A DNA stretch of 64,000 nt from Neolewinella marina (GTDB lineage Bacteria; Bacteroidota; Bacteroidia; Chitinophagales; Saprospiraceae). The stretch spans positions 1,116,001 through 1,180,000 of the forward strand of contig NZ_PDLO01000001.1 of the NCBI RefSeq assembly GCF_002631205.1. The letters run 5' to 3'. The notes under the pieces were generated by a model. That model had not been told where the DNA came from. It was given only the letters and a program-made list of their open reading frames with translations, and made no database searches. The translations under genes and the position numbers were made by a program. The first letter of the stretch is position 1, and each line of letters opens with the position of its first letter. Positions 8,501-17,223 of the stretch are shown piece after piece.

Positions 8501-11500
8501 ACGGAGAGTCCCCCGCGGTCGGCCTCCGTCGGAGTATAGGTGAACGAGAGGCTCCGGCCGCCGCCGGCCCGTCCGCTGGTGGTACCCGCGCGGCTCTGCC
8601 ACTGGTGGAGCACCAGGGGCAGGTCGACGGCGCTGATGAGGCGGAGGTTCAATGGTTGTCCTACGGTCACCGTATCCGGAGCCCCGGCCAGTTCGTACAG
8701 CACGCCCAAGGGCAGTTCATTATTAGCGGAGCTATACACGCTGAAGGTAGCGGGCACTCCGGCGGTACCGTCCGGATAAGTAAATTCGATGCGGTAGTGC
8801 CCGACGGGGAAGTCGGCCCGCAGCGGGAGCCGTACCTCCGCTCCGTCCAGCTCCACCGTGGTGGAGTACACGGCCTCGCCCCGGGTAGGCCAGGTGGAGA
8901 GTTCCGGCACGGGGGCGTAGGCCAGATAGGGGTGGTTCCGCTCGAACGCCGCGCGGTTAATGACGGGCCGGTCGGGCATGGGCCATTCCCTTTCCAGCAG
9001 GGCGGCGTTGGGCTTGATCACGGGCACGATCCTGAGCTGCAGCCGCAGGGAGGTGTCGGCCGCGTCGGTAGCCACCAGCAATTTCAGGCTGTCGCCCCGG
9101 TCGATGGTCTCCCGCTGGGGCGTCACGGCCACGGTGGGCCGCTGTCCGCGGATGGCTACGGTGGTCGTCGCCTCGTGGGTCTCACCGGTGGGGTCGGCCA
9201 CGTCGGCCTCCACCACGTATCGGTAGCGGCGGAAGCCGGCGGTGTTGAGGTTGTCGCGGGTCGCGAAGGTGAAAGTAAATGCGCCGCCGGCGTCGGTTTC
9301 GGTGGTACCGCTGGTGAGGAGTTCACGGTCGCCGCCGCCCCCACCCCCGCCACGGAAGTAGCTGTAGAACCACCGGACTTCCTCCAGGTACACCCGGTAA
9401 CTGACGCGCCCTTCCGCTACCGGTGGGCCGGCGTAGGTCAGGGCGGTGCCTTCCACGGTGGCTACGGCACCTGGTTGCACCGCCGGGGGTGTTTCCAGTT
9501 CGACGGCGAAGCGGGGGCGTTTGTATTCCTCTACCCGGATGTTGGCGTTCCCCTGTTCGGTTTGCAGGGTGAATTCGCCGGTGAGTCCGCCAGTGGGCAG
9601 GGTAAAATCCAGGCTGAAACGGCCGTAGGCATCGGCGGTGGCTTCTTGGCTGGCCACCTCCTGGTAGTTGGCATCACGGAGCACCACGGTTACCGTGGCG
9701 TTGGGTACCACGCTGGGCAGCTCATCGCCACCCTTGCGGTAGCGGAGGCCGTAGACGTGTACCGTTTGTCCGGGGCGGTAGATCGGCCGGTCGGGCAGCA
9801 GGGTGGTGAAGAAGGTTTCCCGGGGCGGACTGACGGAGCGGCTGAAGGCGTATGCTTCGGTCACCATCCGGTCCCGGCCGGCCTGGTGGTCCAGGATGAG
9901 CTGGTAGCTGCGGTAGCGTTCGGTGGCCGGCAGGGTGAGGGTGCCCCCGGCATCGGTGCGGCGGGTGACGACTTCCACGTAGTTGCCGTTGCGTTGTTGT
10001 TCGCGCACGGTCACTTCCACGTTGGGGATGGCGGCTCCGGTGGTGCGGTCGGTGACCAGCACCTGGGCGCCATCGTCGGTTCCGTCCACCTTTACGGTAG
10101 CCAGGTCGGTCACCTGGAAGGTGATGATCGTGAAGTTGGAGGATTTCACGTTGAAGTCATCGTTGTCGGCGATCACCATCCGGTAGCCTCCGGCGGGCAG
10201 GGGGTCGAGGTCGAGTTCGGTGCGGTGGTGGCTGTAGTCATCGTTCGGGGCCAACCGCTGGCTGCCGCTGGCTACGCGCCTCCCGCGCATCACCTGGGCC
10301 AGGCGTTCGTCGGACCGGTAGGAGTCGGGCTCGGTTCGGGCGGGGTCATAAGCGTAGATGCGGTAGTGTACGCGGTCGACGTTGCGGTAGCCCAGCCCCA
10401 CTAGCAGGTGCTGCCGCCGCGGGTAATAGCTGAGGGCCTGGGCCTCCAGGACGGGCTGGGTGATGACCTCCCGCAGTTGCCTGGATTCTACCCGGGCTAC
10501 GGGGTCTTGCTCCCCTACCCGCTCGAGGAGGCGCAGGGCGCGCACGCGGGGGCGGGCACCCAGCTGTTCGTCGTCGCGGTCGAGCAGACGGGCCATTTCT
10601 ACCAGGATGCGGTCGCGGATATCCACTCCCGGGTAGTTGTCGTACATCCGCTGCAGGGCGGCGAGGTAGAGGGAGTCCGGCGCTCCGCTGCGGTGGACGA
10701 ACCGCATCCGTTCCAGGTCGGCGTGGAGCAGGGCGGGGCCACCGGCGTCGAGGTGATAGGCGATCCACTGCTGGTAGAGCTGGAGTTTGCGGGGGGTGCC
10801 CTTGCTGAGGTTGTAGTGCAGGCTCAGGTCCAGGGCGGCGAAGGCTTCGGCGGGCAGCAGGGCCCGCTCGGCGTCGGCCAGGGCCTCGTCGGTCACCGTG
10901 CCGAGGCTGCTGCCCAGCACCTCCATGGCGCGGTCTACGATCAGGTCATAGAGGGTGGGCACTTCCCGGATGCGTTGGTCCCCACCGCTGACGATGGCCG
11001 GGATGGCCCCCAGGGGCGTCTGGTTATCGCGGGCCAGTTCCAGGGCCCGGTAGAGGTGGCGGTGGCTCAGGTACAGCAGTTGATCCATGCCGTAGTCAGT
11101 CAGGGACAGGGTATCTGCCACGGCTGCTTCGCCCACGGTGGTGAGGTCACTCAGGCGGTAGGCATTGCTTTCCGCGTAGAGGTGGTAGTACTCCCCGAGC
11201 AGCAGGTGGGTGACGGTGGCCACCACGGGTTGGCGGGCGTTGTCGGCCAGGGCCTGGCGGAGGAGATATACGGCCGCCTGATGACCGTCTTCCGCGAGCC
11301 GGCCGGTGAGGGTGGTCCGGTAATCGAGGGCCCGCGCCCGGTGGTCCGGGGCTTCCGCCGTGGCATAGAGCTCGTCGGCCAGGGTCAGGGCACTGCGGTA
11401 CTTGCCCTCCCCGGTCAGGGTTTCGATGCGGCGGTAGGTATCGGTGGGGTCCTGGGCCATGAGGGTACCCGTGAGGGCGGAGAGGAGGAGGATCAGAAGG

Positions 11501-11508
11501 TAGTGCAT
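5551..11508 (-). CDS. Giant alpha-2-macroglobulin family protein
   Basis: About 1985 residues. The ATG at 11508 is chosen because it starts a clean signal peptide (MHYLLILLLSALTGTLMAQ); an in-frame codon 33 bp upstream adds charged residues. Visible parts are an N-terminal helical region (to about 350), macroglobulin beta-sandwich domains including the MG2 signature DRPIYRPGQTV, a proline-rich linker (SPPPPPAPGDTG), the A2M segment ETAFWFPALTAG, and the thioester motif in YPYDCTEQ followed by an alpha-helical thioester domain. Bacterial homologues trap or block attacking proteases in the periplasm or at the surface. CTEQ is intact, so covalent trapping is plausible. Just before the linker is LQEVVMTGMG, which resembles the start of TonB-dependent receptor plugs. 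Bacterial A2Ms often pair with a PBP1C gene; none is seen beside it. Confidence 0.9.
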   Translation of the reverse strand: MHYLLILLLSALTGTLMAQDPTDTYRRIETLTGEGKYRSALTLADELYATAEAPDHRARALDYRTTLTGRLAEDGHQAAVYLLRQALADNARQPVVATVTHLLLGEYYHLYAESNAYRLSDLTTVGEAAVADTLSLTDYGMDQLLYLSHRHLYRALELARDNQTPLGAIPAIVSGGDQRIREVPTLYDLIVDRAMEVLGSSLGTVTDEALADAERALLPAEAFAALDLSLHYNLSKGTPRKLQLYQQWIAYHLDAGGPALLHADLERMRFVHRSGAPDSLYLAALQRMYDNYPGVDIRDRILVEMARLLDRDDEQLGARPRVRALRLLERVGEQDPVARVESRQLREVITQPVLEAQALSYYPRRQHLLVGLGYRNVDRVHYRIYAYDPARTEPDSYRSDERLAQVMRGRRVASGSQRLAPNDDYSHHRTELDLDPLPAGGYRMVIADNDDFNVKSSNFTIITFQVTDLATVKVDGTDDGAQVLVTDRTTGAAIPNVEVTVREQQRNGNYVEVVTRRTDAGGTLTLPATERYRSYQLILDHQAGRDRMVTEAYAFSRSVSPPRETFFTTLLPDRPIYRPGQTVHVYGLRYRKGGDELPSVVPNATVTVVLRDANYQEVASQEATADAYGRFSLDFTLPTGGLTGEFTLQTEQGNANIRVEEYKRPRFAVELETPPAVQPGAVATVEGTALTYAGPPVAEGRVSYRVYLEEVRWFYSYFRGGGGGGGDRELLTSGTTETDAGGAFTFTFATRDNLNTAGFRRYRYVVEADVADPTGETHEATTTVAIRGQRPTVAVTPQRETIDRGDSLKLLVATDAADTSLRLQLRIVPVIKPNAALLEREWPMPDRPVINRAAFERNHPYLAYAPVPELSTWPTRGEAVYSTTVELDGAEVRLPLRADFPVGHYRIEFTYPDGTAGVPATFSVYSSANNELPLGVLYELAGAPDTVTVGQPLNLRLISAVDLPLVLHQWQSRAGTTSGRAGGGRSLSFTYTPTEADRGGLSVELAFIRLNRLHRTARQLSLPWDNKELTATYATFRNRLRPGVPEEWTIVLRNADGSSVEAAALATMYDASLDQVFAGQGWEFAPYPRFYGGAALIGGGSFGTEYGRSYTRPGVADRDTIPTLPRLRLAGDRLQEVVMTGMGRAARFRGNVEAMAMESVAAEAQMDMEKAAVTNQSPPPPPAPGDTGQSGARPPVNLRTKLQETAFWFPALTAGNDGSLRISFESPEALTAWKFRLFVHDAELNYVLSEREVVTQKELMVLPNVPRFLREGDSLTLTARVANMTDAAMPVDVYLELFDPATDEVLDLAAFGGAAGARELTATASLEAQASATVRFPLVVPEGLSERGVIGYRIVGRGATFSDGEENVVPVLSDRTLITVSVPYYLRRNDRKTITLPLLADYDSESLRHVGYVFEATTNPAWLALKALPYLMEYPYDCTEQVVNRYFAHRIAYTTVTNKPVLERVFRRWQADSTALLGELQRNESLTQALLTETPWVREAQSETEQRARLAHLFDLKKLAEEQRATLAKLVARQESDGAYSWFPGGPSDRYMTQYVVETLARMRQLGVVDAAQSATVNQITERALAYLDERLTDDYRRLFADVRDSVELRNTYRPSALQVHQLYARAMSGTAAGKATPAVEFYRERALDSWTDYGLYEQALIALVADAHGDGTAKTILESLRERALHADEFGMYWKYPRGFQWHNLPLETHTRLLEAFGKIDPRQEELDGMRLWLLSNKRTNRWPTTKATAAAVFALLNGGEQYRVEDEARPLVASWPGLPGNELGTRVRALQQEAETGTGAFTLRLPAGEVTRDHSTVKLRNRGNDLVWGGVHWQYTELADRVEASADGPLSLERQLFKRDGDRLSPLAEGTTLQPGDRVTVRLTLSSDRDLDYVHLKDRRAATFEPVNALSSYTYSGGLGYYFAPGDVATNFFIDHLPRGTYTLEYDLFTTYAGNFSNGLGRVECMYAPEFGGNSEGGRVLVR

Positions 11509-11674
11509 AGGGCTGGGCTTGCGGGCGGTTCTCACCCCCATAGATGCAATTCAGGCCCTGTTTGTACAGTGCACCTGCGTTAAATAAACGTCAAAGGGCC
11601 GGTCGTAGGTGGGGTCATGGCACCTGCGTTCCCGCCGTAATGCGGTTCAGGGGGGCGCGGCCGCGGGTGCCGGC

Positions 11675-12145
11675 TTACTCACCCACCGGGGCGGCCTGCA
11701 GGCGGTGGTGGAGGTCGTTCAGCCCCATCAGTCCGGCCGACCCGTACCAGGGGTGGAGCTCCATGACCAGGCTGCCGGCGGCAATGGCGGGGTCGGTGGC
11801 GGTCAGTTCGCGGGCCTCCTCCACGGTGGCCACGTCGAAAACGTAGATGCCCCTGAGATCACCGTCGTCGAGGAAGGGGCCGGCCAGCACGAGTTTGCCT
11901 TCTTCCGCCAGCCGGTCGATGTTGGCCATGTGGGCCCGCTGCAGCTCGGCGGCGGCGGTACTGTCGCTGCTGCGGTTCGGGCCGGCCTTCAGCAGGGCCA
12001 TGACGTAGGGCCGCATACCGTATTCGTCGGCGCCGTACTCCTCGATCAGGTCCGCGTCAACCCCGGCGGCGGTGTAGGGCACGGGGGCGGGCGAAGGGTC
12101 GGTGCAGGCAAGGGCGAAGAGCAGGAAGGGGGCGAAGCGGTACAC
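11675..12145 (-). CDS. YCII-related domain lipoprotein
   Basis: About 156 residues. A GTG start at 12145 gives a short signal peptide ending in a lipobox (VYRFAPFLLFALAC); an ATG at 12190 in the same frame would add a proline-rich leader. The mature part carries a YCII-like ferredoxin fold: PYVMALLKAGPN, AHMANIDRLAEEGKLVLAGPF, GIYVFDVATVEEAREL and DPAIAAGSLVMELHPW. YCII domains bind small molecules and are often of unknown role. Divergent from the tocopherol-cyclase-like gene. No catalytic function can be assigned. Confidence 0.78.
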   Translation of the reverse strand: MYRFAPFLLFALACTDPSPAPVPYTAAGVDADLIEEYGADEYGMRPYVMALLKAGPNRSSDSTAAAELQRAHMANIDRLAEEGKLVLAGPFLDDGDLRGIYVFDVATVEEARELTATDPAIAAGSLVMELHPWYGSAGLMGLNDLHHRLQAAPVGE

Positions 12146-12217
12146 GGCGGCGGGGGGTGGTGATGTCCCAAAATAGCGGGAATCGATCAATCCGCAGGAA
12201 GGGGACTATCTTCCGGC

Positions 12218-13207
12218 ATGGACGATTTCCTGCTGCGTCGCCGGGCTGCTTTCGATCCCCCCCGTTTCCAGGGGTGGGGCCGGCGGCGGCGCTACTTCGA
12301 AGGTTGGTACTTCAAGGTGGTCGTCCCGGAGCACGAGCTGGCCTACGCCTTCATCCCGGGAATAAGCTACGACGAAGCGGGGGAAGGACACAGCTTCCTG
12401 CAGGTGCTCGACGGGGTGAAGGCGACCGCCGATTCCTACCAGTACACCACGGTCGATTTCCGCTCCGCGGCCTACACCTTCGACGTGCAGCTGGGCCCCC
12501 ACCGCTTTGCCACCGACCGCTTGCTGATCGATTTGCCGGACCTCCAGGTCGACCTCCGGTTCGACGGCGTGACCCCCTGGCCGAAGCGCCTGCTGGCCCC
12601 GGGCATCATGGGGTGGTACAGTTTCGTGCCCCGGATGCAGTGCTACCACGGGCTGGTCAGCTTTCACCACCGCACCCTGGGATCACTAAAGGTGGGCAAC
12701 CGGACCTACGACGCCTCCTCCGGCGTGGGTTACACCGAGAAGGACTGGGGTAGCGGGTTCCCCGAAGCCTGGATCTGGGGGCAGAGCAACCACCTGAGCG
12801 ATACCCGCCTGCCGGCCAACCTGATGTTGAGCGTAGCGGTGATTCCCTGGCTGAAGTCCAGTTTCCGGGGTTTTCTCTGCACCCTGCTGCTGGACGGGGA
12901 GTTGTACACCTTCACCACCTGGTCGGGCGCGCGGGTCGACGTGCGTTTCGCCGAAGGTGGGTCCACCGTTACCCTGGTCTTCACCCGCCGCCGGCTCCGC
13001 CTCACGGTGACGGGCCACCCCGCTACCGGGGGCCACCTGGCCGTTCCCGTTGGCGGGGCCATGACCGGCAAGATCCACGAAAGCCTCCAGGCCCGCCTCG
13101 CCGTACGCCTCGAACGCGGCAACGAAGTGGTATACGAAGGCACCGCTTCCTGGGCCGGATTGGAGGTTAGTGAGAATGCGCGGGAGATGTTGGGTTCCGA
13201 AAGCTGA
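12218..13207 (+). CDS. Tocopherol cyclase-like (lipocalin-type) protein
   Basis: 329 residues, without signal peptide. Two family hallmarks of the tocopherol-cyclase-like group are present: RRYFEGWYFKVV near residue 25 and a central YTEKDWGSGFPEAWIWGQSN near residue 172. The fold is two beta-barrel (lipocalin-like) halves. In plants and cyanobacteria such proteins close the chroman ring of vitamin E; in non-photosynthetic bacteria the family is widespread and its substrate is unknown, probably a lipid or quinone-like hydrophobic compound. No other tocopherol-pathway gene lies nearby, so the plant reaction should not be assumed. Confidence 0.82.
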   Translation: MDDFLLRRRAAFDPPRFQGWGRRRRYFEGWYFKVVVPEHELAYAFIPGISYDEAGEGHSFLQVLDGVKATADSYQYTTVDFRSAAYTFDVQLGPHRFATDRLLIDLPDLQVDLRFDGVTPWPKRLLAPGIMGWYSFVPRMQCYHGLVSFHHRTLGSLKVGNRTYDASSGVGYTEKDWGSGFPEAWIWGQSNHLSDTRLPANLMLSVAVIPWLKSSFRGFLCTLLLDGELYTFTTWSGARVDVRFAEGGSTVTLVFTRRRLRLTVTGHPATGGHLAVPVGGAMTGKIHESLQARLAVRLERGNEVVYEGTASWAGLEVSENAREMLGSES

Positions 13208-13289
13208 TTGCGGTTTCCCTGGATGGTGGCTAAGCGCCAATTCCTGACGCAGCCAGGTAAGGTGGCCAGGTCTTGGTAATCGTGGAGAT

Positions 13290-13440
13290 GCGGTTGAGGC
13301 AAAAAAGGTCGAGGGCCTCCCGGCCCGAGTCATTAAATCATAGCAGCATCCCGACCTACCTGTAGCGACGGCTTCAGCCATCAAGCTGCCCAGACTGCCC
13401 GGACGCTAAAGCAGCATGCCGGCTCAAGCCGGCGAAACGG
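13290..13440. repeat. REP-like intergenic element
   Basis: The 240-bp space between the tocopherol-cyclase-like gene and the convergent coiled-coil gene contains GTAGCGACGGCTTCAGCC (about 13362-13379), also present at about 36198-36215 beside the CRISPR locus, and a GCCGGC-TCAA-GCCGGC hairpin at 13418-13433. It is a solitary member of the dispersed repeat family described at 35877 and 50588. No gene is seen here. Confidence 0.5.
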
Positions 13441-13449
13441 GACCAGGCC

Positions 13450-14130
13450 CTAGAATCCCTTCAGCTTCCGCTTCGTGGCTTCCACCCGGCTGATTTGTTC
13501 CTCGATCTCCCGCTGCTTGCGTTCCTGGTCGAGGATGTTGCGGCGGATTTCTTCTTCCAGGTCGGCGATCTTCTGCCGGGCATCCACGATGTCCTTTTCG
13601 GCTTTCTCCTTGTCGCGGCGCAGGCGGTCGAGTTCCTTTTCCAGGTCGCTCAGCTGGTCTTCCTCGGATTCCACGTCCTGCTCGATCTGGTCGCGGCTGA
13701 CGGCCAGGGCGAAGTTCATAAGCATCTTTTCGGCGGCCACGTATTGTCCCTGGTCCAGGGCGGGGCTGACGTAGCCGGCGGGGGTGGCGATCCAGATCGT
13801 GAGTTCACTGCCGTCGCCTACTTCGTTTACGCGGCTGTACAGGTCGACTTTGGAGCCGCGGCCTACGCCTTCGAGCTGGAAGTTCAGGCTGGAGAGTTCC
13901 CCCTGCTTGTTGCCCTTGGTCGATTTGGTTTTCACCCCGTAGGTGTCCTTGAGCCAGTCGGTCCAGAGGTCTTCCACGTCATCGTCTTCCGCGCCGGGCA
14001 GTTCGAGCACGAGGGAGGGTTGATCACCGCGGCTCATGGCCTGCTGCCGGGCGGAAACCTGGGCGGTAAGGGTGGTACCGGCCCCCAGGATGAGCGCGAG
14101 GAAAATCAGGGTAAAGTGTAAGTCTTTCAT
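13450..14130 (-). CDS. Secreted protein with C-terminal coiled coil
   Basis: 226 residues: signal peptide (MKDLHFTLIFLALILGAGTT, cleavage after LTAQ), a mixed alpha/beta middle (about 35-140), and a long charged coiled coil (about 145-226) rich in Glu, Lys and Arg (QLSDLEKELDRLRRDKEKAEK). The shape suits a periplasmic or outer-membrane-associated structural protein. I do not recognise the family. Confidence 0.75.
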   Translation of the reverse strand: MKDLHFTLIFLALILGAGTTLTAQVSARQQAMSRGDQPSLVLELPGAEDDDVEDLWTDWLKDTYGVKTKSTKGNKQGELSSLNFQLEGVGRGSKVDLYSRVNEVGDGSELTIWIATPAGYVSPALDQGQYVAAEKMLMNFALAVSRDQIEQDVESEEDQLSDLEKELDRLRRDKEKAEKDIVDARQKIADLEEEIRRNILDQERKQREIEEQISRVEATKRKLKGF

Positions 14131-14261
14131 GGGCTGTTGGTTACGTGTGCTTCTTTAGGACGGGAATTTTCCGCTAAAGTCACAATCGCGTGGCTCGGGG
14201 GCGCCGGAGCGCGGGTTCCGGGAATATTCGTTGCTTTGTTACCCCGCCAATAACCTCGTAC

Positions 14262-15419
14262 ATGACCACCACCGAAATCCTTTCCCACCTTGTCGCCTTT
14301 CCCGTCCTCGGCGGAGAGAGCAACCTGTCGATCATCCGCTGGATCGCGGACTACCTCCGGGACCAGGGGGTGGAGTACACCCTGGTGCCGGACGAAACGG
14401 GAGAGAAGGCCTGTCTGCACTGCCGCATCGGTCCGGCTACCGACGGCGGCATCATCCTGAGCGGACATACCGACGTGGTACCCACCGTGGGCCAGCCCTG
14501 GGATACTGACCCCTTCGAGCTGACGCCCCGGGGCGACAAGCTTTACGCCCGGGGGAGCTGCGACATGAAGGGGTTTCTGGCCAGTTGCCTGGCGGCCGTG
14601 CCCCGCTTGCGGGTCGCGGAGCTGCGGCGCCCGGTCTACTTCGCCTTCAGCTTTGACGAGGAGGTGGGCTGCCGGGCGGGGGACCTGCTCGCCGGAGCCA
14701 TCCGCGACCACTACACCGAACGGCCCGCGGGGGCGATCATTGGTGAGCCCACCATGATGCAGCCCATGGTCGGGCAGAAGGGCATCATGGTGTATACCAC
14801 CGTGGTGCGGGGCAGCCAGGGCCACAGCAGCCGCATCCGCGACGAGGTGGACGCCGTCCACGAAGCGGCCCACCTCATCCTGTGGCTGGAGGACAAGATG
14901 CACCGCCTCATCGAGGCCGGCCGCACCGACGACCGCTTCTCGCCCAACCACACCAGCATCCACGTGGGCAAGATCGCCGGGGGGTCGGCCTTCAACATCA
15001 TCGCCAACGAGTGCCGCTTCGAGTGGGACTACCGGAACATCCCCCTGGACGACGCGGCGAAAATCTTTGCCGACTTCGAAGCCTTCTGCTGCCAGCGGGA
15101 GGAGCTGCGGCGGACGGTCTACCCGGAATTCTCCATCACCCACCTCCCCTTCCACCCGCCGGTGCCGCCCCTGGACACCGCCGAGGACGCGCCCATCGTC
15201 GACCTCGTCAAGCGGATCAGCGGCAACTCCCGAACGGGAACGGTAGCCTACGCCGCGGAGGCCGGGCAGTTCTCCAACGCGGGATTCCCGAGCGTCATCT
15301 GCGGCCCCGGCGACATCGCCCAGGCCCACCGCGCCAACGAGTTCGTGGCCCGGGAGCAACTCGACCGCTGCGACGCCATGATCGCGGCTCTGGCGGAGGA
15401 ATTATCCGCCACTGAATAG
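14262..15419 (+). CDS. argE: Acetylornithine deacetylase, M20 peptidase family
   Basis: 385 residues; start at MTTTEILSHLVAFPVL. M20 di-zinc signatures are present: metal ligand His in LSGHTDVVPT, bridging Asp in GSCDMKGFLA, catalytic Glu-Glu in SFDEEVGCRAG, a dimerisation domain (about 180-295) with His in GSQGHSSRI, and the final ligand His in IAQAHRANEFV. It removes the acetyl group of N2-acetylornithine in arginine synthesis, in the cytoplasm. The specificity is inferred from overall similarity to ArgE; related deacylases of this family cannot be excluded because no other arg gene is adjacent. It nearly abuts the convergent DUF4385 gene (3 bp). Confidence 0.85.
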   Translation: MTTTEILSHLVAFPVLGGESNLSIIRWIADYLRDQGVEYTLVPDETGEKACLHCRIGPATDGGIILSGHTDVVPTVGQPWDTDPFELTPRGDKLYARGSCDMKGFLASCLAAVPRLRVAELRRPVYFAFSFDEEVGCRAGDLLAGAIRDHYTERPAGAIIGEPTMMQPMVGQKGIMVYTTVVRGSQGHSSRIRDEVDAVHEAAHLILWLEDKMHRLIEAGRTDDRFSPNHTSIHVGKIAGGSAFNIIANECRFEWDYRNIPLDDAAKIFADFEAFCCQREELRRTVYPEFSITHLPFHPPVPPLDTAEDAPIVDLVKRISGNSRTGTVAYAAEAGQFSNAGFPSVICGPGDIAQAHRANEFVAREQLDRCDAMIAALAEELSATE

Positions 15420-15422
15420 TCT

Positions 15423-15914
15423 TCAGCCGTATCGTTCCCGGAACTCCCGCTTCTGCCGTTGGTATTCGGGGTGGTTCTTGGCGTCCTCCCAACGGGCCTT
15501 GAATATGCGGGCGGACTCAGCCTTGATCGGGTCTTCCTCGCCGCGCTCATGTTGTTCCCGGCCGTGGGCGCCGCTTTGCCCCTTTTTGTCGTCCGGCACC
15601 GGCCCCTTGTACTTCTTGCCGCCGGGATAGTTGGCGTAGCGGCGGGAGCGGGTATACCCCATCTGCAGGAACTTGCGCGCCATGTCGGCGCCCACAAAGT
15701 CGTTCGCTTCCAGGTACTCCAGAAAGCGGGCGTAAATGGCCTCGGAGGAAGTACGCGCCACTTCCGGATCGCGGAAGCGCCACAGGGGCAGGAGCTCCGA
15801 CTTGTAGGGTTCGACCAGCAGCACGCCCTGCTCCCCCCGGCCGATGGCGTAGTGTTCCGGGTGGGCGCGCAGGTCCAGTTGGCCGTAATCCAGGGAGTAG
15901 TCGAATTTTCGCAT
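15423..15914 (-). CDS. DUF4385 family protein
   Basis: 163 residues from the ATG at 15914 (MRKFDYSLDYGQLDLRAHP); an ATG 45 bp upstream adds residues not seen in the family. Conserved blocks are GRGEQGVLLVEPYKSELLP, FVGADMARKFLQMGYTRSR and RYANYPGGKKYKG, then a highly charged tail. DUF4385 proteins are small, soluble and found in many bacteria and some phages; their function is unknown. Confidence 0.82.
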   Translation of the reverse strand: MRKFDYSLDYGQLDLRAHPEHYAIGRGEQGVLLVEPYKSELLPLWRFRDPEVARTSSEAIYARFLEYLEANDFVGADMARKFLQMGYTRSRRYANYPGGKKYKGPVPDDKKGQSGAHGREQHERGEEDPIKAESARIFKARWEDAKNHPEYQRQKREFRERYG

Positions 15915-16049
15915 CTTGACGGGTGTGGCCCCGGGGCTATAACAGAATTTTTGCACCAATTTGTTGATTGGAGCGTTACTTAGAATACTATGGATACGCC
16001 GGAGCCTTTCGCGGGCAATTCATCTTCCGGCCGGCACAACTGACACGTG

Positions 16050-17219
16050 ATGTACAATCTTTTCCTGCCGCTTTTGCTGATACTGACCGTAGCCCTGCCG
16101 GCCCAGAGCGATGGAACCATCCTGCTCACGAATCCCTCCTTCGAAGATATGCCCCGGGTAGCGGCGGCACCCAAGGGGTGGTTCGACTGCGGCTTCCCCG
16201 GCGAATCGGCGGTAGACATCCAGCCCGACCCCATGCGGCTGTTCAAGGTCGACAAACCGGCCCAGGACGGCTACACTTACCTGGGAATGGTGACCCGCGA
16301 CAACGACACCTACGAGCGGGTCAGCCAGCGCATGAGCGCCCCTATGAAGGCCGGACAGTGCTACGAGTTCAACATCCGCCTGGCGCGCTCCGAGCGCTAC
16401 CTCTCGAAGAGCCGACTGACGGACAACGACGAGAACTACGACACCCCCATCAAGCTGCGCATCCGCGGCGGATTCGACGTTTGTGACGTAGGCCGGGTGA
16501 TTGGAGAGAGCCCCCTCATCACCAGCCAGACCTGGCGGGAGTACCGGATCAAACTGAAGCCCCAGCAGGACTACACCCACCTGATGCTGGAGGCCTACTA
16601 CAAGACCCCCATCCTCTTCCCGTACAACGGAAACGTGCTGCTCGACAACATCCGGCCCCTGGAACCGGTGGCCTGCGACCAGGACCTCTGGGAAGAACCC
16701 GAGATCGTAGCAGCTACCACCCCGGAAACCCGACCCACCCCGGCACCGGCCCGTCCCCCGGCTACCACTCCCCGTCCCAACCGTTCTACTACCTCACCCC
16801 CCGCGGCCAAGCCTTCCGCTCCCGTGGTCAAGCTGGGCCAGACCCGCGGTGAGCTGAAGATCGGTCAGGTATTCTCCATCGAAAACATCAAGTTCAAGGC
16901 CAACAGCGCCGAGATCGAAGGCGAAAGCCAGGCCGCCCTGGAGGAGATCGCCAATTTCCTGCGCGCCAACACCGACGTGGTGGTGGAGATCGGCGGACAC
17001 GCCAGCTACCGCGCCGGCCCCGTCTTCGCCACCCGCCTGAGCGAGGAGCGGGCCGTGGCGGTGATCGACTACCTCGACTCCCTCAACATCGGCACCTCCC
17101 AAATGCTGCCCCGGGGCTACGGCAAGAGCCGGCCGGTGTGCATCACCGACACCCCGGAGTGCAACGAGAGAAACCAGCGGGTGGAGGTGAAGATCCTCAA
17201 GGTGAGGGAGAGCCGGTAG
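16050..17219 (+). CDS. OmpA-family outer membrane protein with N-terminal jelly-roll domain
   Basis: 389 residues from the ATG at 16050 (a GTG directly before it is also in frame). Order: signal peptide (MYNLFLPLLLILTVALPAQ), an N-terminal carbohydrate-binding-like beta-sandwich (about 20-215; TNPSFEDMP at its start is typical), a proline/threonine-rich linker (about 225-260), and an OmpA C-terminal domain (about 275-389) with KFKANSAEIEG, GGHASYRAG, LSEERAVAVIDYL and NERNQRVEVKIL. The OmpA domain binds peptidoglycan non-covalently, so the protein tethers a surface domain to the wall. Convergent with the ComM gene, 4 bp apart. Confidence 0.88.
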   Translation: MYNLFLPLLLILTVALPAQSDGTILLTNPSFEDMPRVAAAPKGWFDCGFPGESAVDIQPDPMRLFKVDKPAQDGYTYLGMVTRDNDTYERVSQRMSAPMKAGQCYEFNIRLARSERYLSKSRLTDNDENYDTPIKLRIRGGFDVCDVGRVIGESPLITSQTWREYRIKLKPQQDYTHLMLEAYYKTPILFPYNGNVLLDNIRPLEPVACDQDLWEEPEIVAATTPETRPTPAPARPPATTPRPNRSTTSPPAAKPSAPVVKLGQTRGELKIGQVFSIENIKFKANSAEIEGESQAALEEIANFLRANTDVVVEIGGHASYRAGPVFATRLSEERAVAVIDYLDSLNIGTSQMLPRGYGKSRPVCITDTPECNERNQRVEVKILKVRESR

Positions 17220-17223
17220 CGGC

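Noticed and set aside
8014-10404. 796-codon frame opposite the macroglobulin gene
   Set aside because: Antisense shadow caused by high GC and codon bias; low-complexity Gly/Val/Gln-rich protein without domains.
11545-11555. TGCAATTCAGG, an 11-bp match to the CRISPR repeat, upstream of the macroglobulin gene
   Set aside because: Too short, single, without the first half of the repeat; expected by chance.
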